A stretch of DNA of 44,954 nt from JBFWUW01 sp050247075 (GTDB taxonomy: Bacteria; Planctomycetota; Planctomycetia; Pirellulales; JBFWUW01), in NCBI GenBank assembly GCA_050247075.1, contig JBFWUW010000061.1, forward strand, positions 1 through 44,954. The letters are read 5' to 3'. A program made the position numbers and the translations under genes. The number at the start of each line of letters is the position of its first letter. Within the stretch, counting starts at the first letter, position 1. The notes under the pieces were generated by a model, which searched no databases, had not been told where the DNA came from, and saw nothing but the letters and a program-made list of their open reading frames with translations. Below, in pieces: positions 1-8,818 of the stretch.

Positions 1-846
1 GGCCAACATCGCCACAACGGGCGGGTCGTGCTCATCGGCTTGCAACAGCCGCGCCAGCCGATGGCAAACCATGCCTGAATAATCGGCCGAAATGTGCCCG
101 TCGCCCACGCCACCCACATAGTGCAGCGAATAGGTGGCAAACACCGAGATCGGCGGCCCGCCCGGCTGGCGGACGGAAATAATGGAAACGGCCGGGTCGG
201 TTGGCCCGGCGGGTTCCAGCAGATTGGGGCTGCCCGCCGGCGGGTTCATTTTGACCTCGTCCAGCGTACCGAACGGGTTTTCTGGCATGGTGCCAGCCTT
301 CATATACCAGCGGCGGTTGAAGCAATGTTCGGGTATCTCCACCGTACCCACGGCCAACTCGGCGGGCCGCAAGGTGTTGGCCGCCGACTGAACGCCGTCG
401 GCAATTCGCCGGGCCACGAACTTCTGGTAGTCGTCCAGTTCTTGCTCGGCGTTATAGCTGTTGGGACCGAGAGCGCTGGCGGCCGAATGGGTATGCGTGC
501 CGCTAATCAGCACGCACTCGCGCGGAATACCAGTCGCCTCGTGGATCAGGCGGCGGGCCTCGTCGCTGACTTTGCGGTGGATCCCCAGCAGGTCGCAGAC
601 AACCAGCGCCAGCCGCGTCTGCCCATCGTCCAGCACCAGGCAGCGGGCATGCAGTTCGTCGTGGATATGTTTGGCCGGATAGGGGGCGAATCCACCGATG
701 ATCGGGCTGCCCAGGTCAGGCGTAAGATTGCTGGTCGCCGCGCCCGCCTTCAGCACGGGGGGCGAGCCCTCAGCGGCGGTCAGGCGGGTGACAGAGAAGG
801 CAAACAACAACAAGCCGGCGATGGCGATAGGGAGAAGCCGTCTCAT
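1..846 (-). CDS. Neutral/alkaline ceramidase-like secreted hydrolase (N-terminal part, cut by window edge)
   Basis: Reading leftward from the ATG at 846, 282 codons stay open to the window edge, so the gene continues outside. The N-terminus is a signal peptide (MRRLL, a hydrophobic run, then TAAEG). Next come GAATSNLTPDLG, a GTHTHSA motif at about residues 116-122 and later YSLHYVGG. The first and the THTHS motif are typical of the neutral/alkaline non-lysosomal ceramidase family, in which the THTHS histidines bind the catalytic zinc. The family hydrolyses the amide bond of ceramide; in planctomycetes many such secreted paralogs have untested substrates. It lies 53 bp downstream of the LON-domain gene on the same strand, so co-transcription is possible. 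The nucleophile and C-terminal domain cannot be checked here. Start chosen on the signal peptide; no Shine-Dalgarno is visible. Confidence 0.8.
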   Translation of the reverse strand, partial: MRRLLPIAIAGLLLFAFSVTRLTAAEGSPPVLKAGAATSNLTPDLGSPIIGGFAPYPAKHIHDELHARCLVLDDGQTRLALVVCDLLGIHRKVSDEARRLIHEATGIPRECVLISGTHTHSAASALGPNSYNAEQELDDYQKFVARRIADGVQSAANTLRPAELAVGTVEIPEHCFNRRWYMKAGTMPENPFGTLDEVKMNPPAGSPNLLEPAGPTDPAVSIISVRQPGGPPISVFATYSLHYVGGVGDGHISADYSGMVCHRLARLLQADEHDPPVVAMLA

Positions 847-899
847 GGGGAAGTCTCGCGGGGTGGAAATTACGGATGTGGCGGGTGGCAGGCCGAAGG

Positions 900-1589
900 T
901 TAATTCAGACTCACGTCGGGTGGAAATTTTCGCCGGGCTGGAGATTCTTCCTCGTCGTTGTTCAGCCGATCCAGCAGCATGGTGGCGCGGCAGTCAGCGT
1001 CTAGTTCGCCCAGTAATTCAAGCTTGAAGGCCCAAGGCAGCTCCAGCGTGTAGGCCACGATGTCGGCCAGAACACCCAGCGGCATGGGGCTGTCGAACAG
1101 TTGCGTGAGTTGGTCCTCGGCCTTCGGCAGCTTGCGCATCAGTTTGCGCAGCACTTGCACCAGCCGCTCGCGCAGGGCGGCCTGGCGGCCGGCCGCCGCA
1201 ACGCTGTAGTGGTCGCTGAGCAACTCGACCTCCGCCATGCGGAAGGGCCGCGTGGTGGGTGGCTCGTACATAATCCGCACTCGGCGCAGGCCCATCAACA
1301 GCAGGTTGTAGCGTCCGTCGTCCAGCCGTTGGTGGGCGGTCACGCGGCCCAGGCAACAGACCGGGAAGAGGGCCGGGCGGCCTTCGTAGTCGTTCTCCCA
1401 GCCGGGTGCCAGCGTGGCGATGGCCATCAACTGGTCGTCCGCCAAAGCGTCTTCCAGCAGCGACCGGTAGCGGGGTTCAAATATGTGCAGCGGCTGCACC
1501 ACATGCGGAAACAACACCATATTGGGAAGCGGAAACAACCGCACTCGGCCGGCAAAGTTATCGGGAAGTGAAAGGTCGGGCGTAGACAT
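900..1589 (-). CDS. LON peptidase substrate-binding domain protein
   Basis: A 229-residue protein. The N-terminus (VRLFPLPNMVLFPHVVQPLHIFEPRYR) is the hallmark of the Lon N-terminal (PUA-like) substrate-binding domain. The ATPase and protease domains of Lon are absent, so this is the stand-alone LON-domain type seen in many bacteria; its precise function is not established. The C-terminal half is helical (ERLVQVLRKLMRKL) and the end is acidic. The frame stays open much further upstream, to 2573, but that part overlaps the DUF309 gene in another frame. The ATG at 1589 places the conserved domain about ten residues from the N-terminus. It sits 53 bp from the DUF309 gene and 53 bp from the ceramidase-like gene, all on one strand, so an operon is likely. 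Confidence 0.85.
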   Translation of the reverse strand: MSTPDLSLPDNFAGRVRLFPLPNMVLFPHVVQPLHIFEPRYRSLLEDALADDQLMAIATLAPGWENDYEGRPALFPVCCLGRVTAHQRLDDGRYNLLLMGLRRVRIMYEPPTTRPFRMAEVELLSDHYSVAAAGRQAALRERLVQVLRKLMRKLPKAEDQLTQLFDSPMPLGVLADIVAYTLELPWAFKLELLGELDADCRATMLLDRLNNDEEESPARRKFPPDVSLN

Positions 1590-1642
1590 ACGGCGGGACC
1601 GGCGGGGCAACAAGGAACGAGGCAAACAGGCCAGGCAATAGG

Positions 1643-2029
1643 CTATTCCTCCGGCAGCAAGTGTATCTCCGGGATCAACTCGGCATCGACCTGCAGCTTG
1701 GGGAATTCCTCCTGATTGGCTAGCACCTCTTGGAAACACCGTGAGAATTGCTCCAAGAAGGCATCGAGATCCAGCCCCATATGGACCGGCCGGTAAGGGG
1801 CCAGGTAGGCGGACGAACTGTGGTACAGTTTCTTGGCGCCGCGGATGTTGCCGTTGCCAAAGTGATGCAGGGCCACGGCGACCTGGATCAGGCCTTGATA
1901 GAACTTGCGGGATTCTCCGTGGTAGTCGGTCCACAATTCCTCCCAGACCTCGTGGGCCTCGAAGAAATCGCAGACGTTGAAATGCTCGATCCCCTGCAAA
2001 TAAAGCGGATCGTAGGCCGGCTCGCTCAT
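1643..2029 (-). CDS. DUF309 domain protein
   Basis: A 128-residue protein. The segment YLQGIEHFNVCDFFEAHEVWEELW, followed by FYQGLIQVAVALHHF and GAKKLYHSS, is the conserved core of DUF309, a small all-helical family with the motif HEVWE that is thought to bind a ligand or metal but has no assigned reaction. The ATG at 2029 has AGGAA upstream and gives a protein of usual family length; an earlier in-frame ATG at 2098 would add 23 unlike residues. It is first in the possible three-gene unit with the LON-domain and ceramidase-like genes, and it is divergent from the FabH-like gene at 2309. Confidence 0.85.
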   Translation of the reverse strand: MSEPAYDPLYLQGIEHFNVCDFFEAHEVWEELWTDYHGESRKFYQGLIQVAVALHHFGNGNIRGAKKLYHSSSAYLAPYRPVHMGLDLDAFLEQFSRCFQEVLANQEEFPKLQVDAELIPEIHLLPEE

Positions 2030-2196
2030 CGGTTCCTGCTTTCCTGGGAATAGTCCGTTGGCCCGCGCCATGGTCTGGCGGCCGGCACAATCGGCCATTA
2101 TAGAGGCTAAACAGCCAAGGGAACCGCCTTCTCCCCTGATTTGGCCGGTTGCCTATGGGCCGAGGCAACGAATTGTCCTCTTTTGCGTCTCTTCCC

Positions 2197-2225
2197 TTGA
2201 CGCCGCGCACTGGCGCAAATACTCT
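2197..2225 (+). promoter_or_regulatory. Possible sigma70-type promoter before the FabH-like gene
   Basis: TTGACG at 2197-2202 and TACTCT at 2220-2225 are separated by 17 bases, about 85 bases before the GTG start at 2309. The -35 matches the consensus well and the -10 poorly. It lies in the divergent region between the DUF309 and FabH-like genes. This is a pattern match only. Confidence 0.25.
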
Positions 2226-2308
2226 CACGACTTGCCTTGTGGCCGTAAGATGTAGGGCAGATATGCTTTTGCGGATATTTTTTTGGGAACATTGGTGAGG
2301 ACGGCGCG

Positions 2309-3307
2309 GTGAATTTCGCAGCGGTTGGACCGATCGCGGTGCATTTGCCCGCCAAGGTCGAGACCAACGACGAACTCCGCCAAATGTTCCCTCGCTGGGA
2401 CATCGACCTGATCTATTCCAAGACTGGCATTCGCGCGCGGCATATTGCCGCGCCGGGCGAGTGTGCCTCGGACCTGGGGGTAGCAGCCGCCGAAAAGCTG
2501 TTCCGCGACTTCGATATCGACCGCCGTTCGATCGACTTTCTGCTGTTCTGTACGCAGACGCCCGACTACCCATTGCCGACTACGGCCTGCCTAATGCAGA
2601 ACCGGCTGGGCTTGCGGACCACGTCGGGGGCGATTGACTTTAACCTGGGCTGCTCTGGCTTTGTGTACGGACTGGGGTTGGCCGACGGCCTGATCCGCGG
2701 CGGGTCGGCCAAGCGCGTGCTGTTGATCACGGCCGAAACGTATTCGCGCTATATCGATGCGGAAGACCGCTCGCTGCGGACTATCTTTGGAGACGGTGCT
2801 GCCGCAACCTTGCTGGAAGCGACGGACCGCCCCATGTTGCGGGGTTTTCAATACGGTACGGACGGCAGCGGGGCCGACCGCCTGTTTGTCTGCCAGGGGG
2901 GGGCGCGGGACGAGCCCATCAAGAGCCGCACGCGTCACCGTTGGGCCAGCCCCCTGTACATGGATGGCCCAGGACTGGTCGATTTTACGGTGGAAAGCAT
3001 TCCCCAATTGGCCGAAGAGGTGCTGAGGGCTTCCCAATTCGACCGTAAGAACGTGGACCTTTATATTCTGCACCAGGCGACGCTGTTGATGCTCAACCGC
3101 TTGCGCGAAGGGCTGCGGATAACGCCTGAGCAACTGCCGATCGTCCTGGAGGAGTGCGGTAATACGGTCTCTTCCACCATTCCCATCGTCATTGAGTCGC
3201 TCCGCGGGCAGGGCAAGCTGCACGCCGGCATGAACTCGCTGCTGATCGGCTTTGGTGTCGGCCTCTCTTGGGCCGGCTGCCTATGGGAAGAAAGCTTTGC
3301 CCGCTGA
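2309..3307 (+). CDS. 3-oxoacyl-ACP synthase III family protein (FabH-like)
   Basis: A 332-residue thiolase-fold condensing enzyme. Visible are the opening VGPIAVHLPAKVETNDEL, the active-site cysteine in FNLGCSGF (Cys115), His255 in ILHQAT and Asn285 in GNTVSSTIP, giving the complete Cys-His-Asn triad. The family condenses an acyl-CoA with malonyl-ACP to start fatty-acid synthesis. Paralogs make other beta-ketoacyl products, and substrate choice cannot be read here. No other fab gene is adjacent, so it may be a specialised paralog rather than the housekeeping FabH. The start is GTG, chosen because the conserved N-terminal strand begins at once. A family B inverted-repeat element begins 2 bp after the stop. 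Confidence 0.9.
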   Translation: MNFAAVGPIAVHLPAKVETNDELRQMFPRWDIDLIYSKTGIRARHIAAPGECASDLGVAAAEKLFRDFDIDRRSIDFLLFCTQTPDYPLPTTACLMQNRLGLRTTSGAIDFNLGCSGFVYGLGLADGLIRGGSAKRVLLITAETYSRYIDAEDRSLRTIFGDGAAATLLEATDRPMLRGFQYGTDGSGADRLFVCQGGARDEPIKSRTRHRWASPLYMDGPGLVDFTVESIPQLAEEVLRASQFDRKNVDLYILHQATLLMLNRLREGLRITPEQLPIVLEECGNTVSSTIPIVIESLRGQGKLHAGMNSLLIGFGVGLSWAGCLWEESFAR

Positions 3308-3309
3308 AC

Positions 3310-3433
3310 GTAGCCGCAATCGCGCCTGCTTTGCCGGCTTGAATAGGATGGCGGCTGGCACTGGGGGTACGGCTGCCCGATATGGATCAATCGGCTTTGA
3401 TTCGAGCCGGCATGGCGAGAGCCGTGCGGCTAC
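3310..3433. repeat. Family B inverted-repeat element, imperfect copy (124 bp)
   Basis: The left arm at 3310-3344 starts GTAGCCGCA and ends GGCTTGAAT. The right arm at 3400-3433 starts ATTCGAGCC and ends TGCGGCTAC. They are imperfect inverted repeats around a 55-base centre. Arms, overall length and the inner TGGATCA match the perfect element at 44832-44954. It begins 2 bp after the stop codon of the FabH-like gene. It looks like a small non-coding mobile or REP-like element; no ORF lies inside. Confidence 0.75.
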
Positions 3434-3711
3434 GATCTGGCAAAAGTCTTTGACAGCAGGCCATTCCTGCTATTACCATAGCGAATGATCTGTATCGGTC
3501 GCATGGACTTTACCGACTTGTGGTCAGGGCCGGAGACTTGCAGATTAGCCACGGCCACCGCCACGGTTGGCTGGCTCCCGCCACGGATGATCCGTTGAGA
3601 ACTCGCCAGCGGCGTTGCCTGGTGCTAAAGGCCATGCCGCTGCTCGATTTGTCCTGCCTGTTGTTGCCTGCCTGCTTCATCCCACCTTCTTGTCCGATTC
3701 GAGGCGTTGTC
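3434..3711. other. Gene-free stretch before the PPC-domain gene
   Basis: Together with the family B element this makes about 400 bases without a supported gene. In-frame codons continue upstream of the chosen start of the next gene, but they encode no recognisable domain and precede a normal signal peptide. I see no RNA gene and no convincing promoter. Confidence 0.5.
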
Positions 3712-6018
3712 GTGAAAGAATCACTAGCCAGGGTCGCGTTGGTTGCCTTGCTGTTGTTGCCGGTTGCCGCTAGCGGCCAGGCTCTCGCGCAGCCCCCCGC
3801 CGTGAATTACATGCTGCCGCACGCGATTGCGCCGGGGCAAACCGTCAACGTCACGTTCTACGGCGGTACTTTGGCCAACAGCAGCGGAATTTGGAGCAAT
3901 CTGCCGATTCAGGCCGTCTTGGCCGCCGGCATTGAGGGGAACAACACCAAGGCCGACAACGTGGTCTATTCCATTACCGTGCCGGCCGATGTGCCGGTGG
4001 GGATTGGCGGCTACCGCCTGGCAACCGTCGCGGGCATTTCGCCCACGCGGCTGTTGATGATTGACGACCTGCCCAGCGGCCTGGATGCCGGTAACAACAA
4101 GACCCTGGCCACCGCGCAGGAACTGACTTTGCCCATCGCCATCGATGGCTCGGCCGAGCCGGAGAGTTCCGACTTTTACAAGTTCAGCGCCACGGCTGGC
4201 CAGCGGGTGTCGGTGGAAGTTGTCGCCCAGCGGTTGGGAACGGCGCTCGACCCGGTTGTCCGCTTGCTAGATGCCAACGGCAAGGAATTGGCCTATAGCG
4301 ATGACGATCCGGGGATTGGCGTCGATAGCCGGCTGGCCTTTGTGGCCCCGGCCGAGGGCGTGTACATCATCGAACTCCGCGATTTGCGTTATCAAGGGGG
4401 TGCGTTGCACCGCTACCGCCTGCGAGTGGGCGATTTCCCCCTGGCGACCGTGCCGTTTCCCTTGGGTGCCACCAAGGGGGCCTCGGCCCATTTGGCCTTT
4501 GTTGGGCCCGCCGCGGCGCAGGCCGCTCCGGTCGATATCACCATGCCGCAACAAACGGCTGGCGAACAGGTCAACGTGGGGGCCAAGTTCCCCAGTGGGC
4601 AAGGGTCGGGCCATGTACGGCTGGTGGCCAGCGACGTGGCCGAGTCGGTGGAGATTGAACCGAACGACGCGCCGGAACAAGCTACGCCTATCGTGTTGCC
4701 CGCCGCTATCAATGGCCGGTTTGAATTGGCCAAGGATCGCGATTTCTACCAGTTTGAGGCCAAGGCCGGCCAGCGATTGGTGTTCACGGGCCAGACACGC
4801 AGCTTGGGTTCGCCGACCGATTTGTTCCTGCGGATGTACAACGCCGATGGGGGCCTGATCGCCGAGGCCGAAGACAACGGCACGGAGGAAGGTGCGCTCA
4901 ACGTCACTTTTCCAGCGGATGGCGTTTATCGGCTGATGGCCGAGGATTTGAACCGTCGCGGCGGGCCCTCGCAAGCTTATCGCATCGAGGTTGCCCCGTA
5001 TCAGCCAGGCTTTTCGCTGGTGACGGATATGGAAAAGTACGATGCTCCGCTAGGGGGCGTGTTCGTGGCCAAGGTCACCGCGGTTCGCCGCGATTACAAC
5101 GGCCCGATTACGTTGGAGGTTCAGGGGGCAGGCGACGGGTTCGTGCTGGCCGACAATGTAATTGCCGAGGGCAAGCCCGAGACGATCGTGAAGATTACGG
5201 TCCCCAGCCGGATTGCCAGCGGCACGCCTACCGTGCTGAATATCGTGGGACGGGCCAAAATTGGCGAGGTCGATTTTACCGCCAAGGCCAGTTCGATTAC
5301 TCCTCTGCGCGCGGCGCTGTCGGGCCTGCCCTATCCGCCCGAGGCGCTCGACGGCGCGATCGGCGTGGGGGTAGGGCCGGTATTCCCCGATTTCTTCAAG
5401 CTGGCAGTGGATAACAACACGATCTTGTTCCCGCAAAAAATCGGCAGCGGCCTGGCCAAGGTCAAGGTTGAAAAGCTCAACAACTTCAATGACGTCGTTA
5501 CTTTGGCCGTCGACGGACTGCCCGCCGGTTTTACCGCCGAAGTCCAGCCGATCGCCAAGGACGCCGCGGAAGTCGCCTTTGCCATTAAAGGCCCGACTGA
5601 TCTGCCGGAGGGCGAACACAAGATCACCATTCGTGGTGACGCCGTGTTGACCAACCAGCCCAAGACGGTGCTGCTGGCCGATGTGTCTTTGAAGGTAGTC
5701 CAACCGCTGACAGTGACGGTCGTGCCTGCTGGTCCCATCACCATCAACGGCAAGCAAAAGGTCAAGGTCAGCGTGGCGCGATTCAGCGCGGATACCGGAC
5801 CCGTCCCCCTGCTCTTCAAGAATTTGCCGGCCAACGTGACCGTGCCCGACGCCATCGCTATTCCAACGGGTGCCGCCGAGGTCGAGGTCGAGCTGACCGC
5901 GGCCAACGCCACCGCCGGCAAGGTCGAAAATCTGATCGTCGTGGCCACCGCCGTGTTGCAAGGCAACGCCGTGCTGGGCGAGAGTGCTCCCGCCGTGTTG
6001 GAAGTAACCGCCCAATAG
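3712..6018 (+). CDS. Secreted protein with two PPC domains and Ig-like C-terminal region
   Basis: A 768-residue protein. The GTG at 3712, with GAGG about 8 bases before it, starts a clear signal peptide ending SGQALAQ; the longer in-frame upstream part has no such feature. Two bacterial pre-peptidase C-terminal (PPC) domains are visible at about residues 125-245 (SSDFYKFSATAGQ, then YIIELRD) and 314-427 (EIEPNDAPEQA, RDFYQFEAKAGQ, YRLMAED). The remaining 340 residues are beta-rich repeats resembling Ig-like folds. No catalytic domain is recognisable. In planctomycetes such proteins commonly sit beside DUF1549/DUF1553 proteins, as here (next gene at 6201), and are presumed to act outside the cytoplasm. 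A single family A repeat lies 6 bp after the stop. Confidence 0.8.
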   Translation: MKESLARVALVALLLLPVAASGQALAQPPAVNYMLPHAIAPGQTVNVTFYGGTLANSSGIWSNLPIQAVLAAGIEGNNTKADNVVYSITVPADVPVGIGGYRLATVAGISPTRLLMIDDLPSGLDAGNNKTLATAQELTLPIAIDGSAEPESSDFYKFSATAGQRVSVEVVAQRLGTALDPVVRLLDANGKELAYSDDDPGIGVDSRLAFVAPAEGVYIIELRDLRYQGGALHRYRLRVGDFPLATVPFPLGATKGASAHLAFVGPAAAQAAPVDITMPQQTAGEQVNVGAKFPSGQGSGHVRLVASDVAESVEIEPNDAPEQATPIVLPAAINGRFELAKDRDFYQFEAKAGQRLVFTGQTRSLGSPTDLFLRMYNADGGLIAEAEDNGTEEGALNVTFPADGVYRLMAEDLNRRGGPSQAYRIEVAPYQPGFSLVTDMEKYDAPLGGVFVAKVTAVRRDYNGPITLEVQGAGDGFVLADNVIAEGKPETIVKITVPSRIASGTPTVLNIVGRAKIGEVDFTAKASSITPLRAALSGLPYPPEALDGAIGVGVGPVFPDFFKLAVDNNTILFPQKIGSGLAKVKVEKLNNFNDVVTLAVDGLPAGFTAEVQPIAKDAAEVAFAIKGPTDLPEGEHKITIRGDAVLTNQPKTVLLADVSLKVVQPLTVTVVPAGPITINGKQKVKVSVARFSADTGPVPLLFKNLPANVTVPDAIAIPTGAAEVEVELTAANATAGKVENLIVVATAVLQGNAVLGESAPAVLEVTAQ

Positions 6019-6023
6019 CAATT

Positions 6024-6049
6024 TGTAGGAGGCGATTCCATCGCCGATT
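6024..6049 (+). repeat. Family A hairpin repeat, single copy
   Basis: This unit reads TGTAGGAGGCGATTCC followed by ATCGCCGATT. GGCGAT pairs with ATCGCC around a TCC loop. It starts 6 bp after the stop of the PPC-domain gene. It is the A-T stem version of the unit found many times at 16.1-19.3 kb. Confidence 0.8.
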
Positions 6050-6200
6050 CATCTGTTTTCAACGCCGAACGCCACGCCGCATCCTTGACTCTTGCGCCAG
6101 CGTGGCTTATGAACAACTGTTGATGCGTCCCCTGTTTGCCTGCCGAATTTGCCCCACCACGGATCTCGCGATCCGACAATTCCACAGCGAGGGAAATGCA

Positions 6201-8690
6201 ATGTTTCATTCGATGCGCCACACCGCAGCAAGGATCGCCACGGCCGCCTGGTTGGTCGGGTACATTGTCCTGGGAACCGCTCTGACCTCCGCGGCCGACG
6301 ATGGCAGCGAGTTGGAGCCGATCGTCGTTGGCACGCCGGCCAAGATCGAGGTCTTTCCCGCGGCCTTCAAACTGGAATCGCCCCGCCGCAAGATGCACCT
6401 GATTGTCACCGGCACCTATGCCGATGGCTCTCAGCAAGACCTGACGCGCATGGCCGAGTTTTCCTCCAGCAACCCGGCGGCTGTCGTGGTGGAAAACGGC
6501 GTGGCCCGGCCCGTGGCCGACGGCGCGGCCGAGATCACCGTGGTAGCTGGCGGGCAAACGGCTAAAGCGGCGGTGGAGGTTTCCCAGCAGCAAGTGGCCG
6601 ATCCGGTCTCGTTCAACTACGAAACGCTGGTGGCCCTTTCCAAGCAAGGCTGCAACTCGGGGGCTTGCCACGGTTCGCCCAGCGGCAAGGGAGGCTTCCG
6701 CCTTTCGCTGCGGGCCTACGACCCTGTTCTGGATACCGAGACCCTCATTCGCGAAGTCTACAACCGCCGCACGAACGTCTTCGAGCCAGAGAGCAGCCTG
6801 CTGTTGCGCAAGCCGCTGATGGAAATTGCCCACGGCGGCGGACGTCGGATTAAAAAGTCCGACGCCAGCTACGAAATTCTCCGCAACTGGATTGCCGAAG
6901 GATTGAAGATCGACCCGCCGGAAGCTCCCAAGCTGCTCAAGCTAGAGGTCTACCCGCCGGCCCGCATTTTGCACCGTCCGGCCCACACGCAGCAAATGCT
7001 GGCGATGGCCCATTTTTCCGATGGCACCATCCGCGACGTGACCGATCTGGCGGTTTTTTCCAGTTCGGATGAAGCGGTGGCCACGGTTGACGAAAACGGC
7101 TTCGTGGTCGGCCAAGACCGGGGTGAGTCGGCCATTTTGGTGCGTTATCTGGAAAAGATGGAAACATCTTATGTCATGTTTTTGAAGGACGTGCCCGGCT
7201 TTGTCTGGCCCGCTCCGCCGGCGGCCAATTTTGTCGATGAGTTGGCTTTCCAAAAACTGTTGCAGATGAAGATTGCCCCGTCGGACCTATGCAGCGACGA
7301 CGAATTCATCCGCCGCGCCTATCTGGACGTGATTGGCATTCTGCCCAAGGTGGAGGAAGTCAACGCGTTCTTGTCCGATACCGACCCGGCCAAGCGGGCC
7401 AAACTGATCGACGTGCTGTTGGATCGGCCGGAATATGCCGAGTTTTGGGGGCTGAAGTGGTGCGACCTGCTCCGCATCAACAACAAGCTGGTCACCGCCG
7501 CGGGCGTACACAAGTATCGCCGCTGGGTCGTGCAATCGCTGCGAGAGAACAAGCCCTACGACCAGTTCGTGCGGGAGCTGCTGACCGCGCAAGGCAGCAC
7601 CTACGACAACCCAGCCGCCAATTATTTCCGCACGGCGGCCGACACCAACGACTGCGCCGAGACAACCAGCCAGTTGTTCTTGGGCATTCGCATCCAATGT
7701 GCCAAGTGCCATAACCACCCCTTCGAGCGTTGGACGCAAGACAATTACTACGGCATTGGCGCGTTCTTCAACCGCGTGCAGCGCAAGAAGAGTGCCTCGC
7801 CCGACGAAATGGTGATTTACGTGGCCCGGTCGGGTGAGGTTACCCAACCACGCACCGGCAAGCAAATGAAACCCTGGCTGCCGCTGAAGGGCGAGCAAGA
7901 CATGCCGGGCGAGGACGACCGCCGCGATGCCTTCGCCGATTACCTGGCCCTGGCCGACAGCCCGTTATTTTCCAAGGCGGCCGTCAACCGCTTGTGGGGC
8001 CATCTTATCGGCCGGGGCATAGTCGAACCGGTCGATGATTTCCGGGCTTCCAATCCCCCTTCCAACGCGGCCCTGTTGGATGCCCTGGCCGCCGACTTCG
8101 TCGCGCACGGGTTCGACCAGAAGCACACCTTGCGGACGATTCTCAACAGCCGCACCTACCAGTTGAGCAGCCGCAAGAACGAGTTCAACAAAACCGACAC
8201 CAAGTATTTCTCGCACGCCAAGACGCGGCTGCTTTCGGCCGAGCAATTGCTCGATGCCATCTGCGACGTGACCGGCGTCCGCGAAAAATACGCCGGCCTG
8301 CCCGACGGCACCCGGGCCACGCAGTTGCCCAGCCCCGACGTGAACAACTACTTCCTCAAGGTGTTCGGCCAGCCGCCGCGTGAGATGGCTTGCCAGTGCG
8401 AGCGCTCGACCGAGTCGAACCTGTCGCAAGCCTTGCAGATGATCAACGGCCCGTTGATCCACGGCAAACTGCGCGACGCTAACAACCGCTTCCGCCAATT
8501 GGTGGCAGCGGGCAAGACCGACTCGGAGATCATCGGCGAGTTGTACCTGGTAGCTCTCTGCCGCCAGCCCGGCCCAACCGAGTTGGAAGCCGCCACCAAG
8601 CACATCGCGGCCCAGCCCGACCGGCTGCAAGGCCTGGAAGATGTCTGCTGGGCCTTGCTCAACGCCAAGGAATTCTTGTTCCAGCATTAG
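6201..8690 (+). CDS. DUF1549/DUF1553 protein with Ig-like (BIG2) domains
   Basis: An 829-residue secreted protein. The ATG at 6201 follows GAGGGA by about 6 bases and starts a signal peptide (hydrophobic to TALTSAADD). Two Ig-like BIG2-type stretches are visible at about 45-130 and 250-330, the first being LTRMAEFSSSNPAAVVVENG. Between them lies GCNSGACHGSPSGKGGF (Cys151, Cys156, His157), the CX4CH motif usual in this planctomycete family. DUF1549 follows, with FIRRAYLDVIGILP and a CxxCH motif at residues 500-504 (CAKCHNHPFERW). DUF1553 ends the protein (NRLWGHLIGRGIVEP, LRTILNSRTYQLSS). Function is unknown; a heme- or metal-linked role outside the cytoplasm is usually assumed. The customary downstream DUF1501 gene is missing; a strong terminator follows instead. 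Confidence 0.9.
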   Translation: MFHSMRHTAARIATAAWLVGYIVLGTALTSAADDGSELEPIVVGTPAKIEVFPAAFKLESPRRKMHLIVTGTYADGSQQDLTRMAEFSSSNPAAVVVENGVARPVADGAAEITVVAGGQTAKAAVEVSQQQVADPVSFNYETLVALSKQGCNSGACHGSPSGKGGFRLSLRAYDPVLDTETLIREVYNRRTNVFEPESSLLLRKPLMEIAHGGGRRIKKSDASYEILRNWIAEGLKIDPPEAPKLLKLEVYPPARILHRPAHTQQMLAMAHFSDGTIRDVTDLAVFSSSDEAVATVDENGFVVGQDRGESAILVRYLEKMETSYVMFLKDVPGFVWPAPPAANFVDELAFQKLLQMKIAPSDLCSDDEFIRRAYLDVIGILPKVEEVNAFLSDTDPAKRAKLIDVLLDRPEYAEFWGLKWCDLLRINNKLVTAAGVHKYRRWVVQSLRENKPYDQFVRELLTAQGSTYDNPAANYFRTAADTNDCAETTSQLFLGIRIQCAKCHNHPFERWTQDNYYGIGAFFNRVQRKKSASPDEMVIYVARSGEVTQPRTGKQMKPWLPLKGEQDMPGEDDRRDAFADYLALADSPLFSKAAVNRLWGHLIGRGIVEPVDDFRASNPPSNAALLDALAADFVAHGFDQKHTLRTILNSRTYQLSSRKNEFNKTDTKYFSHAKTRLLSAEQLLDAICDVTGVREKYAGLPDGTRATQLPSPDVNNYFLKVFGQPPREMACQCERSTESNLSQALQMINGPLIHGKLRDANNRFRQLVAAGKTDSEIIGELYLVALCRQPGPTELEAATKHIAAQPDRLQGLEDVCWALLNAKEFLFQH

Positions 8691-8710
8691 AAAACCGCGC
8701 CAACTTCAAC

Positions 8711-8744
8711 GCGGTCGGCAACAATTTGCCGGCCGCGTTTTTTT
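8711..8744 (+). terminator. Rho-independent terminator after the DUF1549/DUF1553 gene
   Basis: An 11-bp stem (8711-8721 with 8726-8736, one G-T pair) with a CAAT loop is followed by G and seven T (8738-8744). It lies 20 bp after the stop at 8690. Confidence 0.85.
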
Positions 8745-8818
8745 GTTGGGTGCCGAGCCGATTAAGCCAACACTTGGCGGCACAGGCAGGATGGATACGT
8801 TCCCGTGCTCGTGAAAAC

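Noticed and set aside
900..2573. One long 557-codon minus-strand gene
   Set aside because: The upstream two thirds overlap the DUF309 gene in another frame and have shadow-like composition; only the part from 1589 shows a real domain.
3434..3711. Longer N-terminus for the PPC-domain protein from 3520
   Set aside because: The added residues are not conserved-looking and would bury the signal peptide; the GTG at 3712 has a nearby GAGG.
5331..6833. Minus-strand 500-codon reading frame across the PPC and DUF1549 genes
   Set aside because: It crosses two clearly real plus-strand genes and an intergenic repeat; low-complexity shadow.
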